Positions 11,540 to 25,100 of a stretch of DNA of 64,000 bases are shown here, piece after piece. Source of the stretch: Isoetes taiwanensis (taxonomy: Eukaryota; Streptophyta; Lycopodiopsida; Isoetales; Isoetaceae); NCBI GenBank assembly GCA_021234155.1, contig JAJEKV010000053.1, positions 2,836,077 through 2,900,076 of the forward strand, in the 5' to 3' direction. Both the position numbers and the translations under genes were made by a program. The notes under the pieces are model-generated. The model was not told the DNA's origin and made no database searches. It worked only from the letters and a program-made list of their open reading frames with translations. Position 1 is the first letter of the stretch; each line of letters starts with the position of its first letter.

Positions 11540-11708
11540 ATTGGCATTATCTTATCTTATTCGGTAGCCTTTTAATATTTAGTTATTGTGTTTGGTGATG
11601 AGGCCTAGTCCCCGTGTTTTAGATGGGTTGTTGTTCTTGCAAATGTTCCATAACCCGCTTGGGTTCCCGTGGACGTAAAAATTTATCTTATCTTATCTTA
11701 TCTTATCT
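11540..11708 (+). mobile_element. 3' end of a non-LTR retroposon with (TTATC)n tail
   Basis: From about 11560 the sequence runs ggtagccttttaatattt, then ttggtgatgaggcctagtcc, then gggttcccgtggacgtaaaa, then (TTATC)n at 11682-11708. The same chain is present in reverse complement at 32340-32081, ending in a much longer (TTATC)n tract. A more diverged copy lies at 38440-38605. A shared 3' module ending in variable short repeats is what a retroposon with a microsatellite tail leaves behind. No coding part is attached here. Confidence 0.65.
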
Positions 11709-12338
11709 ATCATTGCATTAAAAAGAACTAGCCCTCCAATACCAAAGTTGAAGGTCTTAAACTGTTCGATAAAATGTGAGACCTTTATGTCACAAAGAAT
11801 GACTTCTATGCTCCATAAAGTGTTGATAAAAATGTCATGAGCTCAAATATTGTGGAGTTCAATGTGAAGTATCTTCCGAATAAAACCTTTTCCATTGCAT
11901 GTTTGGCAATATTAAACATGCAAAGAAGCCCCCAAAGAATTGTAACATGATCATGGAACCAGAATAAGCATGCATGTGGCTCTATACAAGATGTTCTAAT
12001 TATGAAGACATAGCCCACGTAATGAATGTGCTCATGGCCTTCAAGTATCGCTTTTGATGTTAAGATATAGGTCTACGCTTAGGTCACGTTAGTCTGGCCA
12101 TCCGATTACCTATAACATAAAGAATAGTTTAAAATTCTCTAAGGGGAGAACTTGCTATTACATGAGAAGCCCATGGGAAGTCCGGGTTTGAATAAATGCA
12201 TTATGCACTCCCAACTCATAATCAAATCTCACGATGCAATGTAAAGTGGTTGGGGCAGGGGCCCCATTAAGCAATGTAGTGTGTTGTGTGGTCACATGCC
12301 CAAGTAGATGGTGCCTAGTGGCGTGACTTTTAAAACAA

Positions 12339-12799
<461 letters not shown>

Positions 12800-12800
<1 letters not shown>

Positions 12801-13395
12801 TTGGTATTTTCATATACTTTCTATTTCAGGTTGACATGCTTATCCATGCTTGTGGACCATTCAAAGCTCATTAGCTCACTTCTACGACATTCCAAAACAT
12901 CCGCCAAAAATTATTACTTTTAGCAACTTTTTGTTTTGAGTTGAGGTGTTTGTCCTGCTAGTGAGCAGTAGCTAAACTCCAGGACATTCCAGAACAGCTA
13001 CAAAAATTACTGTATAGCAACATTCTACTTTAGGTTCAGGTGTTTGTCCATGCTAGTTGATTAGAAGCTAATCCACGCGACATTTCAAAAATTTCTACCA
13101 AAATAACTATTTTTAGCTAATTTTAATTTGAGTTGAGGAGCTTATTCATGGTATTTGACCAATCAAATCTCACTAGTTAACCTGACTTTAAGCATCCGGC
13201 TATAATTTTTTTTTTTTAGGTAAAATTAAAATTTTTAGCAACTTCGCTTTTAGATTGAGTCTTATTCATGCTAATTAATCACCAATGCTCACTAGCTTAA
13301 CTTCATGACATTTTGGAAGAACTAGTTAAAATTACCTCTAGATACTTTCTATTTTAGATCAAGTGCTTATCCAAATTATTGTCCCATCTAAGCTC
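12800..13395. repeat. Degenerate tandem array, ~105-bp unit, about five to six copies
   Basis: A unit of the form cttatccatgctagttgacc - aatcaaagctcactagctta - acttc-gacattccaaaac - ccaaaattactatttttagcaa - tttattttgagttgaggtg recurs. The cttatccatgct-like box lies at about 12839, 12949, 13042, 13141, 13261 and 13366, giving spacings of 93-120 bp. Copies are substantially diverged and one carries a poly(T) insertion near 13207. It is AT-rich and non-coding. Old satellite or minisatellite DNA is the simplest reading. Confidence 0.72.
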
Positions 13396-13590
13396 ATTAA
13401 TTGGCAATATTGGCAGCCAATATTTGGCCTTGCCTTTATGTCAAAAGACCGACACCCATTCCCCCCCTCCCCCTCCCTTTTTTCTTGCATTTGTGGTTTG
13501 CCAATGGCATGCAAAAAGAATTACCCCTCTTTTTTTAATTAATTTTTTCATTTCGGCCAAAGCTTTATAAAAAACATTTGCAAACCCTCG

Positions 13591-14130
13591 AGCGACTTTC
13601 ATGATTTGATGAATGACATCTTCAGGGATTTCTTAGACGAATTCATCATTATTATTATTTTTCGATGACATTCTAATCTACAGCAATTCTATGGAAGAGC
13701 ATGTGATGCACTTAAGGATAGTTCTAGAAAAGCTAAGACGACATCGTTTATACGCTCAATTCTCCAAATGTCATTTTCCAACAGGTAGAGTGGAGTATTT
13801 GGGACATCTGGCCACGGGGGAGGGAATCTCCACCAACCTGGCAAAAATAGAAGCCATAGTAGATTGGCCAAAGATCAAGAACGCCCCCGGCGAGAAGCTT
13901 TGGCTCAATGGCTACTACCGAAAAGTCTCATAAGAACTTTGCCAAGTGTGCATCCCTTTTGTCAAACCTCACTAAAAATAAGAAAATAAAGGATTGGGTG
14001 GCATATTTCCTTCGAAAAGCTCAAAGAATCCTTGACAACAAATACTGCTCACCTAAAGGATTCAAGCAAGGATAAGCTAGTAGCAATAGATGCAAGTAAA
14101 CTAGCAAATGTGGAGTTAATGTGGATCGCC
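13591..14130 (+). pseudogene. Ty3-type LTR retrotransposon reverse transcriptase fragment
   Basis: The + strand reads MNDIFRDFLDEFII, then, after a frameshift near 13650, FDDILIYSNSMEEHVMHLR. Next come FSKCHFPTGRVEYLGHLATG and KIEAIVDWPKIKN, and a broken GYYRKV. This is the palm and connection part of a Ty3 reverse transcriptase; the FDDI box corresponds to the catalytic YxDD. Sequence to about 14130 keeps faint RNase H-like similarity with many stops. No LTRs, integrase or protease are visible. It is an isolated, non-functional fragment. Confidence 0.8.
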
Positions 14131-15067
14131 TCCCGTAGACAAAAAGAGGTTGATTGATTTGCCAATAGAGAAGAAATTATATTGTTAGATGAGATTTTGA
14201 AGAATTTACGATGATCTTTTTACGAAAGAGTTGAATAAGAAGAAAGTGGAAACAAGAATACAAAAAGGAAGAGTCTATAGAAAGTAAAGATAGAGACAAA
14301 GGTATCTTGCTACAATGTGATTCACTAAAGGAAGGACTATGGCGATAAATTAACCGCAAATTTGCGTGACAATCGTAAACAATTTCACTACCAAAGATTA
14401 ACAAACCATCTTGAAACCACCTCAAACTCGCTTCTTGCTTCTAAGAACTATCAAATCTACCAGGCTCCTTTTAGTGCAAAGCTTCTAGATCTTATTTCTA
14501 TTATGATATAAGCCATATTCTTTGTTTGCAGGTAGCCCAAATTCCTAAGCCAATTACTGAAGCCTAACATTAAATTCAGATTCTAGAATAGGGCTCGCAT
14601 GAACCAACAAACCGCCTACCATAGGCTTCTCATTCATCTCAAAGAGATTTCTATTAATGGGATGGGATAGTCTACACATGCGAACTATCCACAAAAAAAT
14701 AAAGGGGAAACCAATTATATCATTTGGACCCCAAAGAATACAATGCTAATAGATGAGTGGTTGATGTACCGCCGAAAGCTTATCACCGGATTAAAAACCT
14801 CGCTTTTCGGGTTTTCGAGGAAAAACCCTAGTGATAAGCCTCTAAAGGGGCTTAGACAAACGGAAGGCATAAAATCGCCCCCAAAACCCCGCGATGGAGA
14901 AGTCGGAAACGATGTCAGCCGCCAACCGAACCCGCACATCACCAACACAACAAACGAGACAACACAAACATACCGAGGGATAGCATCACCCAATGGGTGG
15001 AAGAAGAACATGATAAACAAAAATTTATGCAATATACAATAAACAAAGAAGGGGAGGGTGGGTTCAA

Positions 15068-15600
15068 AGAGAATAAGGTAATCGGGCCGAGAAGAGGAAG
15101 CCGATGAGATCTAAGATGCGAACCACGCCTAAAATAGCTTAAACCCTAGCCGAAAAGGGCATGCGCCACCGCATGCATTTAAGATATGCATGCCGCCTCT
15201 ATTTAGAATGCCGATCACGCCGCCGATCGACGCGATTCTAGAATAGGGCTCGCATGATGAACCAACAAACCGCCCCCGGCCGTGAGAACTTCCTTCCAAA
15301 CTAGGATCGAGGACGGCAAGGTCACAAAAGACAAAGGCTAAAGGCCGAAAAGGACAAGAAGAAAGAAACGCCAACTTTGGCCAAACCAGCAGGAAGAAGC
15401 CCCTCCCCGCCTGGAAACAAATCAAAGAGAATAAGGTAATCACGAGAGAAGAGGAAGCTACCGATGAGACGAAGATGCGTAACCACGCCTAAAATAGCTT
15501 AAACCCTAGCCGAAAGGGTATGTTACCGCGATGCATGCAAGACATGCATGCTCGCCTCTATTCTAATGCCGACCAATGTCAAAGGATCGATGCGATTGTT
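15068..15600. repeat. Direct duplication of a ~170-bp segment, spaced 358-360 bp
   Basis: The segment from gaataaggtaatc through accacgcctaaaatagctta and aaccctagccgaaa to a gcgattct-like end occurs at 15071-15240 and 15429-15600 with small indels. Each contains imperfect palindromes around gcatgc. A shorter phrase (tctagaatagggctcgcat) recurs at about 14582 and 15237. These are more GC-rich than the surroundings. The origin is unknown and I find no coding signal. Confidence 0.8.
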
Positions 15601-16687
15601 GCTAGACTTAACAATCTAGTGGTTTTGTTAAATTGCCCTTTTCTAAGCCTTCCTGTATTTATTGTTGCCGGAGAGTGTTCTCCAAGACATTATTTTCCTT
15701 AATCCCACACTTTCCTTCCAAACCTAAAGCCAAATTTTGAATAGTTGGTGTAAGTTACCTTAGAAGATTCTAAGGTGTTAACCTCCTAATTCTTCCATTT
15801 TCTAAAACTAAAACTCGCCATTAAGAATTGCCTTTTGTTTTGTTCATTTAGATCTTTATGTTAATACATGTTGAGACACGCAAAGATAATAGTTGGTCTT
15901 TGCAAATTTTTTACCCTTCAAGGTTTGACTTGAATATTTTCAGCCTAAAGGGCTGAACGTGAATATTATTGTGGACTCAATCAAATGGACTTGGTTGTGT
16001 TAATTTGCCATATAATTCCTTTGATCGAGGATGATCAATCTTGGGAAGGAGGAATTGATATGGTGGTGCTCGAGGGAGTGCCTATGGAGAGCAAGAGAAT
16101 GAGAAAGAAAGTTAAATTGTTGAAACCAAAATCTTATATATAATATCTAAGCCATTGTGTTATATTATTAAGGACCTTTTTAAAAGAGATTTAAAATAGT
16201 CTATGGACTATAGAATAAAGGCACGATCTTTTCTAAAAAGGCAACAAAGACCTATATAGAGGCCACGATGTTAAACGAATTCTTCAAACAAGACAAAGAA
16301 AGGGGACGCCTCAGACTTCAAGGAACCCGAGTGGCTAAGGCCAATGACACTAGATATCAATGGTACAACCGCTACAATGCTTATGGGACCGAAGTACAAC
16401 ATCTTGGTTCATTAGTTCAAAGACGTGTTTTGCAACTAGTTCCTAATTAATGGAACTAAAATCTATCACGATCCAAATTTCAACGAATTTCAATGTTTTT
16501 AATTCTTAGTCAGCAACAACTTTAGAAAAATAACTTATATGAGGATTGATTGATTCATTGGAATAATCTTTAATACCTCTGGTGAATTCCCAAATTCCTG
16601 CCTAATCCCATTCTTAAGCCTAGATCTTTCCTTAAACTTGTGATTTTGCTAGACATGGATTTCTCTAGTGGTTAAATTGATCACCCG
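15601..16687. other. AT-rich intergenic DNA, no supported gene
   Basis: There is no domain-bearing frame on either strand. A 60-residue frame at 16268-16450 is low in information and unlike anything known to me. The stretch ends at the poly(T) that marks the 3' end of the neighbouring minus-strand LINE. Confidence 0.5.
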
Positions 16688-19600
16688 TTTTTTTTTTTTT
16701 TTTTTTTTTTTGAGGGTAAGATATATATGTATATTAAAAATTAGGAAATATGTACAATAGAGCCCGTCTACAAGGGAGATACAGATGATGTGGGAGTCCA
16801 AGTACAAGTACTACAGAGGGCATCTACTCGTCTTCCCCACTAAAAGGGTACCACCAGGAAAAGCTCCATTCCAGTACAGGATCCACCGATTAACTTCTCC
16901 GGATTAAATGCTATCTGTTACTCGTTATCAATCCAATGGCACCTGAAGTATGAATAGAACCCGACCAAGGTCCCTATTTTATCAAGTCCTTTGTTGTATT
17001 TCGTGCCTTTCTTCTTATGGTGAGATAGAGCCATCAAAGCAACCTCCATATTGAAAGAGTTTTTTAGCTTCTCCATAGAGATCCCCTGACTACCTAAAGC
17101 CACATCACAACGATGCTTCAAGATAACCCAAAGTGTCAGATTCACCAGGGAGGCATCAATGCAGCAGCGATCCGTGATGAAGAGCAACTCTGGCCAGACC
17201 AGTTGGCGTAACATGATACCAATAATAGGACAGACCCACTGCAAAAATTCAACAATCCGGGGACAGAAAAAGAGGTGTGCTATGGATTCAGTAACCTGAC
17301 AGCCCAATGGACATCTGTCATCAATTGTAATGCCCTTATTAAATAACCTTTCCATAGTACTTAATCCCCCTTGAAGAGCTAACCATCTAAAGAACTGAAT
17401 CTTCCTAGAACAGATAGACTTCCAGGAGTTAGACAATAAGGTTTTGGTGTCTGTCATACTAACCCCAAGCCTTACCTCAGCTAACAGGGGGGTATCCTGG
17501 CACAGATCCCTATATATCCTCTTCACACTATACTGATTTTGCCCATCATATAGCCAATTCTCCAGTGACCCCACAATACCTGTCAGATTAGTGGCATTCC
17601 ATAGGATTTCCCTTAAGACTTTACGGTCTCCTTCCCCTGGGTTCGAGATTGCCCTCTTGAATGCAGTCCAGTTAACCCATCTGCCATTAACCCAAAGGTG
17701 TTGCAACAGAGTTATTCCGCAACCCTTCCACTTGACAAAGATACGAGGGTGTGAGAGTGCCAAGGGAAGCCCGTTCCTCTCCCAGATCCCAGTGTTCCAA
17801 AATAAACTAAATCCACCTGCATCCCTAGGGGGATCCATAGGAGAGAAGAGATGCTGCACTTGTAACCAAGCATGAAGAATTTTACGCATAACAAGAGATG
17901 TTCCAGGGGCCACCTTGAAGTTGTAGAACAAAGCACCCAGCTCATCCCTAGGGAGAGATGGCTTACCAAGGAGCTTGCCTTGCTTCAACCAATAAGAGAC
18001 AAATCTGAGAGGCGGGGATGACTCACCTTGTAGAGCACGCTGCACAAATTTGAGTTCCGCCGAGCCTGCAAGAAGAAGGATCCCATGTTCCAAACCACCA
18101 TCTTTTTTGTCACGACAGAGTTCACCCCCGGCCACCTTCGCCATACCCCCTAGATAAATTTCCAAATGATAATTTGTATTTGGTTATATACTCCTTCTCG
18201 AAAGCAACCATAACTGATGAGTAATAAATATGAGAGGCAAAGAACAAAGATTTTGCAAGTGTCACGCGTCCGGCTGTAGAAAGGGACTTTGTAGACCACA
18301 GACCAACCTTCTTTCTTAGTTTATCGAGTATAGGGGCCCAGAGTCCTTTGAGACTATCTGACAGCACCAAGGGAAGTCCAAAAAGTTTAACTGATTCCCT
18401 GGCAGTGACTACTGGGAAACCCAAACCCCTGGCTCGAGGATCAATGTTGCTTTCTATAGGCCATAGAACAGAGCATTTATTGGCATTGAGACCAATACCA
18501 GAAATAACCTCAAAGGACAGCAGGATCTCTCGGAATGAGAGAAAGATACTGTCATCATATCTGAGAAACATAAAAGTGTCATCGGCATACTGCATGATCG
18601 TCAGCTTATCCACACCTTCTGGGAAGGTTAGACCTTCCAAGTTCCCCTTTGACACTTTGAGGTGGACCATTCTTGTTAAAAGGTTTGCCATGATGAGAAA
18701 TAGATAGGGAGCAAGGGGGCAGCCTTGCCTTATACCTTTTTTGTAGATTAAATAGACCAGAGGGTTGCCCATTAACCAAAGACCGAGGTTGAGGCTAGGT
18801 TGTTCATCCCTAGCGTTAGTCGGATGAATTGAGCGTCAAATCCCATGCTACACATAACTGCACGTAATCCTGCCCATCTTAGGGAATTATACGCCTTTCT
18901 AAAATCCATCTTAATCAATACGCACTTTTGTTTTGAGGCCTGACACCAGTGCAACCCTTTCCTGGCTGCAAGATAGTTATCCAGGATATATCTGCCAGGC
19001 AAGAAGGCTGATTGCTCCATCCCAATGACCATATTGAGTATGGGTTTCAAGCGCATTGGCAATAATCTTCATAATCACTTTGCGGATGGCATTGGTAAGA
19101 GCAATAGGCCTCCACTCACTTAAGGTTAGAGGCCAGCGTGATAAAACCTGCTGCAAGAGTAGGGTGTAGAGAACATGAGGCCCATGCACCACAAACAGCA
19201 CTAGTAAAATCATCCCCAAGAACAAAATTCGACGAAGAATTCAAATGGGAAACCATCCGGACCAGGAGATTTTCCAAAGAAGAAGAGAGCATAGAATCTT
19301 ATAGATCTCATCCTTCTACATTATGGAGTAGATGCCTATTTTCAACAGCATTAACCCTCTCCCCAATCAACACCGGGTCAACCAGAGTTTAGTCAAGATG
19401 GAACGAGGAGGGTAAGGGATCTTCCTCAAATTGTTTTTTCAAAACTTCCTCGCATGAAGGACCTGATTTCTGTGGGTCTTCCAAAGTATTGAGGTTATCA
19501 TCCTTCACCATTAGAATACTATTTTCTCGCTAATCTAGCCCCCACCTTTTAAGCCTTTCTTGTTCAAAACTTAGTCTTTCTTAGGATTTCTCTTTGCCGA

Positions 19601-19690
19601 GGATAGCCCAAAAATGGGTGACGAGCTTTGCCCTTTGAGGAGTGGTATTGTGTTTATTTTCTTTAATTCCCCGATGATTGGTTTGCGTGA
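16688..19690 (-). mobile_element. 5'-truncated L1-type LINE with poly(A) tail
   Basis: The 24-nt poly(T) at 16688-16711 is the poly(A) tail of a minus-strand insertion. Upstream lie the 3' region, a zf-RVT-bearing C-terminus (16918-18165) and a broken reverse transcriptase (about 18122-19250). Remnants of the stretch before the RT (QRAKLVTHFWAILGKEK; FEQERLKRWGLD) reach about 19655. No endonuclease or ORF1 is visible, so the copy is truncated at its 5' end, as is common for LINEs. I could not find a convincing target-site duplication. Confidence 0.85.
16918..19250 (-). pseudogene. LINE ORF2 remnant: reverse transcriptase and zf-RVT-like C-terminus
   Basis: Reading leftwards: LSEWRPIALTNA (about 19130), then QSAFLPGRYILDNYLAA and a CVLIKMDFRKAYNSLRW palm A motif. 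After a frame change near 18772 comes GIRQGCPLAPYLF, then MQYADDTFMF with the catalytic YADD. LSTAGRVTLAKSLFFASHIY follows (about 18290). A frameshift near 18150 leads into a 415-residue open C-terminus with CPLGCQVTESIAHLFFCP near 17270. That is the zinc-binding zf-RVT pattern of plant L1 elements. The order is standard for L1 ORF2. At least two frameshifts and missing 5' parts make it inactive. Confidence 0.87.
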
Positions 19691-19699
19691 TAAAGCTTG

Positions 19700-20755
19700 A
19701 GTTTACACATTCTGTATCGATGTTCATGCAGTCTTCTTATTAATCAGGCCACCATTCCAATCCATATATGATTACTACATATTAAAAACAAGAATGCACA
19801 CTCAAAGAATGTAAAGTAAATCTATTTGTCGAGCATAAAAACACGCCAAAAAGTACGACATAATCTAATTAAAGTACAATAACTTAAAGAAGTATTGGAT
19901 TCAATATACAGGCACTTGTTTTACCCCCAGCCAATGAACTCTTACCCTATTGGTGAAAAAATGCCACCAACCTCACATATGCCTTTTAATCAAATATAGT
20001 TTCATCTTAATCCAATTTGTCTTGACTTAAAAACCATATTATCATTTAAGCTGCACTCATGATGTAGCATGCACAAATTATATGGGACCTTATTTTATGA
20101 TCTAAAGAAAAAAAGACCCTGATAGATCTATTATTTCCTAAATTTTAATTGCAATCTAAAACTTTGAAGTCTAGGAATAAAGTACAATCTTGATAAACTA
20201 GCATAAACACATTATACTAGTAACAGATGCAGACATGTCATATGAGAAAGCATATTTAAAAAGACATGGCTATATGGTGCAGCAAATGGAGTTGTATCCA
20301 GCTTATATATTCTCTTGCCATAACCTGAAGAACTGAGATTGATATTAGCTCGTTCGCTGAATGAGCTTGTCCTTAAGATATTGTGACCTCTTAACTTAGG
20401 TAAGGGCATCATCTCCTCGATCACAAGATGCTCCAACTCACAGTCTTATAAATGTTGAGGGCCCTTCTGGGACAATGATGCATGATTTATAAAACTTTGA
20501 TGCATAAGGTTCTAAAATTGCAAATATCTGCATCAACCAGGTCTCATATCAATCATAAAGACATTATTCTATCGTAATTATGCGAAACTCACCTCATTTT
20601 TCTATAGTCAAGGCCTCGTAAAATTTCTTCCCATGATTTAGCAACGATGGCAGTGAGACCACATAGTAGCACTTTTGCGCTTTGTTACCTTCGATCTGAT
20701 CAAGTGTTGAAATTGCACAATGAACCAGCAAGACGCTACTTCTTTGTAAAGTGGG
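19700..20755. other. AT-rich intergenic DNA, no supported gene
   Basis: No frame with recognisable similarity is visible on either strand. The stretch separates the first LINE from a 3' LINE fragment. I see no ordered repeats. Confidence 0.45.
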
Positions 20756-21205
20756 ACACGACTGCCTTGGACCAAATGAAACGGAGGCATCAGGAATAGA
20801 TACAGGGAAATAAGATGGGGGCAGCCGGCCCACATCCTAATGGCAAGAGGGGACACAATAAAAGAACTAGCAGATGCGATTAGGGATATAACAGCCAAAC
20901 ATCGGGAGGCTCAAGAAGAAAGAGGGCTTCTATTATGAACCTCCTGAAAGGTGGGACATTATGGCCCAAAAAGAGCTCACCTGAAACCTGATGATAGCGA
21001 TGCACTGCCGCACGGTCATGAGGCCGATTTTAAGCAGGGTGCTGGTATCAAAAGAAACAAGATAATCCTCAGAAAGGGCTACATTGTATCGGGCCAGTGT
21101 TAAGCGCTTAGTAGCACCCTATGGGAGTCATACCCGCTACATCAGTCCAGAGGCCTCAGGGGGCACTAGGGACAATAATTCTAATTCTAATTCTAATTCT
21201 AATAT
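20756..21205 (+). mobile_element. 3' fragment of a non-L1 LINE with (AATTCT)n tail
   Basis: The sequence ccgcacggtcatgaggccga near 21010, then ggtatcaaaagaaacaagat, agtagcaccctatgggagtc and gggacaat, ends in (AATTCT)n at about 21175-21204. The same chain occurs, reverse-complemented, at the 3' end of the minus-strand LINE at 58110-58290. There it ends in a TTCTA-type tail. Upstream sequence may keep part of the ORF C-terminus but is too decayed to assign. It is a short, old insertion on the + strand. Confidence 0.62.
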
Positions 21206-22123
21206 TTCCTTTAATATTTCCTTTTGTTCCCTGCCACCCAGAATGAGACAACCGTTCTTATTGAAGTGAGGGAAAAAGGAGCATCTAAGCCTCTAGTTGG
21301 TGTTTAATATGACAATACACAATTTTCAAACGTCAGTCTAAGCTGAATGTGAAAGCTTTGTAGTATGCAAATCACAAATTGAATATACGGGATTTATGGT
21401 GGGGAACTCCATACACGACTCCCTAACCATCACATTTTTTTGTAAGGTTCAGAACTCTGAAATCCTCTGAAATCGTTGCTTTGGAATTTTGGCATATATC
21501 TTCCTCATTTTTATAGCTAATATCCTTTTGTCTCTTCACATTTCCAGTTAGCCCAATCTGCACTAACTTCTAATTCATATGATGATGTATTCCTGCCTTT
21601 ACATAGAATGTACAAAAAATGCATCCAGCAAAGCTAGATTGCACATCAATATTATGCAGTCATTTTCCAGACGTCCACCTTAGATGTGAAATTTTTCATC
21701 CTGGGTTTAAGCCATTACATAAAGTATATGGAAGTTGTGCAAGTTGCAAAATATAGGGCCATTGGACTCCATACAAAAGGCTTTTTCCAAAGACGTGGCG
21801 ATCTTAAACCCTTTTTTTTTTTAGGTTAAGGCAGATATTACATTATATGCAGCAATGCAAAGGAAAAAATAAACCTTTGCAAATGCTTTCTCATTCCAAA
21901 AGGGAATAAGAAAAAAACAACATAGGATTTGCCATAGGATTATGAAGTACAACCGATAGTTTTGAAAGTGTTCAGAAGAAAAAGAGCAGAATCAGCTAAT
22001 TATCCATAGCCAAGCGCAAACTCCAGTAGATCAATCTGCACTATATGAAAGACTATTTCCAGCTCATCCAGGTCGAGAGGAGTATGGACCATGAGCAGCA
22101 AAAAATATCTTCAAATCATTCCA

Positions 22124-25100
22124 CTACCATAGATCTTCATAATCCAAAATGATTCCAATGGCTGTTTGGGCAAGGATGTGCTTCTTCAGAGTCATCATTT
22201 TTTCCTTAATCTGACTTCTTGTCCATTGTACAAAGGTCGGCTTTGAATCATATCTCCCCCTCCCAGGAGGGATGACCATGTCATAATGCTCCGTCACAAA
22301 ATCTGACATTATCAACATCAGCATCAGTTAGAGACAATTTAAAAAGGGCATAGAAACCATGATAATTCTCTAAGGAATCCCAATTTCTATCATAAGCTGA
22401 ACTCTTGCATCTCCTGTGAGCTATAGCAGTTTCAACCAGCAAGGATTGGAAACAAGCTTTAAGCCAACTAAGGCTGAAAGATTTCTGATCATGTAGAATT
22501 CTATTCCGATGTTTCCATATAGACCAAAGGGCTAATGTTCTCAAAGTGCCATAGACGGCATTTGGGAAATTTAAGAAGGCTAAGAACTCCTGAGATGTAG
22601 AACCTGTAATAGCAGCACAAATATTTCTAGCCCAAGACCAAAAAGGGAGAAGCCTAGGACATTGAAAAACATGCAGGTTCAACTTAGGGCATTGACAACC
22701 CAATGAACAAGCATTATAGAGTGTTGTCTTGTATTTAGCCACCTCATCATTGATGGACACAACCGCCTAAATAAAAGGATCTTCTTAGCACAAGAAGCTT
22801 GCCATCCATCAACAATAAGCTTGATCGCCTCCCGGTCCGGACAACTCCATTTTGTAGTGACTTTAAGTTCAAAATAGTGAATGATCATTCGATATATTCT
22901 TGATACACTATAGTGTTTTTTACCTTCACAACCCCATGAGATGGAGTCAAGTGACTCCTCCCAGTTGCGCAAAGCCTGAGAAAGTGAAGTGAATATTTTC
23001 TTGTTTGTCTGGGAATCACTGACCTTTGTCACCATTTGCTGCCAGGTAAGCCACCTCCCATTGCATCCGAGATCGAGATTGTTTCAAGACCAAAGATCAC
23101 TCCATTCTTTGTATTTCCTTGATACTTAAGAGCCAAGCAACTGCCTCAGGAGGATGTAGATTATGATGCCAAAAGAAATGAAATCTCGAACTTACACATT
23201 TGAGATCATCCCATGAAAACAATGGGAAGCTTCATTCCGTGCTTCCAACAGATGCTTCATGATAGGGGATGTGAGGGACCGGCCAGAGCTGATAAAAGCC
23301 GATTCCGTAGCCGATGGTGTATAGATCCGCCAATCCAATATTTGATAAAATATATAGCAGGAGAGTCATGGGAGGTACAAAGGGCACGCCAAACTAGCTT
23401 TGCAACTCGAGCTTGCTTGAAGAGACTCTTACAGCCTAGGCCACTAGAATCCTTGGGGGTATTAAGATTTTGCCAAGCAACTTTATAATCCAGTTTCAAT
23501 CTCCCCATATGTTGCCTTATCAGCCACTATTGCAGATGAAAAGTAAATGTATGTGCTGGCTATCACTGTATTAGCAATCTCCACTCTACCTGCCAAAGAA
23601 AGAGAAGCAGGGCACATCATGAATTTCCTCTTAATTTTGTTTGTGATTGAAGCCCAAAGACTATGCGAACCCATATCTGAGGCAACAGAAAGCCCCAGCA
23701 ATTTGATGGCCATATTTTTCTCTAGAAAGGGGATGTCCAAAAGGATCACACATTTAGACATGTTCAAGTGAAGTCCCGATACCTTACCAAACAACTCCAT
23801 GGCTGACAGAATGATAAAGATATTTTTCCCATCATCCTCTAAGAATATAAGTGTGTCATCCGCATATTGCATCAAAGAGAGAGACTTACAATCATTAGGC
23901 ATTTGAAGAACTTAACTTGCCCAGTTTGCTGGAGTTTAATGGTAATTCTGGTCACCATTTCAGCCACAATGAGAAACAGATATGGGGCAAGAGGGCATCC
24001 TTATCTGACTCCTCTTTTGCAGGGGGGTAAAAAAGGAAGGAGAGCCATTGACCAAAACTGCAGATCTAGCCTCTTTGTTGAAAGCATAGACCAAATTGAT
24101 TATCTGCTATGAAAAGCCGAGGAACTCCACTGCCCTATATAAAAAGTCTCAGTTAATAGTATCAAAAGCCCTTTTGAAATCAAGCTTTAGTAACATGCAA
24201 TTTTACTTGGAAAGTTTGTTCCAATGCAGACCTTCATATGCTCCAATGAAATTGTCAAGAATATTCCTGGAGGGAAGGAAAGCAGTTTGCAGGGGACTGA
24301 TAGACCTTTCCAACATAGGCTTGAGCCTATTTGCTAACAATTTAGCCAAGATTTTATAGCTTGTATTAGTCAAAGATATAGGTCTCCAGTCAGAGAAACC
24401 AATAGGTTGATCCACCTTTGGAACTAAAGCTTTAAGCCCAGCATTGATTGCAGGGTGTAAACTATCAGCAGTCCAAGCCCCTTGGATAAAAGTTGTGATG
24501 TCATCTTGCATAGCATCCCAGAATTCCTTGAAAAATTCTGGGGGAAAGCCATCAGGACCTGGGCTTTTACCAGAAGCCATAGAGTTCAAAGTGAGGAAGA
24601 TTTCCTGCTTCTGTGGGACAGCTATAAGAAGCTCATTGTTAATTGACATGGGATCAGAATCAATAGAATTGAAAAATTCTTTGAGATCAAGCTGAGAAGA
24701 AGGCTGCATATCAAACAACTCTTGGCATTTCTAGGCAAAGAAGGATTGGATCGCTTGCTGATCCTGGATGATATTGCTTTGCTCATCTTGGACTGATATG
24801 ATATTGTTATTGATAATTACTTTTGGCAGCTCGAAAGAAGAAAGAAGAGCTACTTTTGTCCATCAAATTAACATACTGACATTTGCTTCTGATGGCCAAG
24901 GATTGAGCCTCTAGTTCCTCAATGTGTTTGACATTGATTTACATCCTTTCCTCCTGCTCCTGCAGGGACTGATTATCTTTATCAAGAAATAAGAGTTTCC
25001 TCACCTTTTTTATCTGAGCATAAACTTTATTTTTTTTATGCCTTTTCTTTTCTGCCCAATCTTTTTCCCACTTCTTGATCCAATCTTTCAGCTTTTTTAG

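Noticed and set aside
14743-15042. 99-residue plus-strand frame and its minus-strand mirror (14715-15032)
   Set aside because: There is no recognisable domain; both strands are open together because of GC-richer sequence, and it lies in a rearranged repeat region.
16688-16711. Poly(T) run as a transcription terminator or Pol III stop
   Set aside because: Position and orientation fit the poly(A) tail of the minus-strand LINE; no RNA gene is seen upstream.
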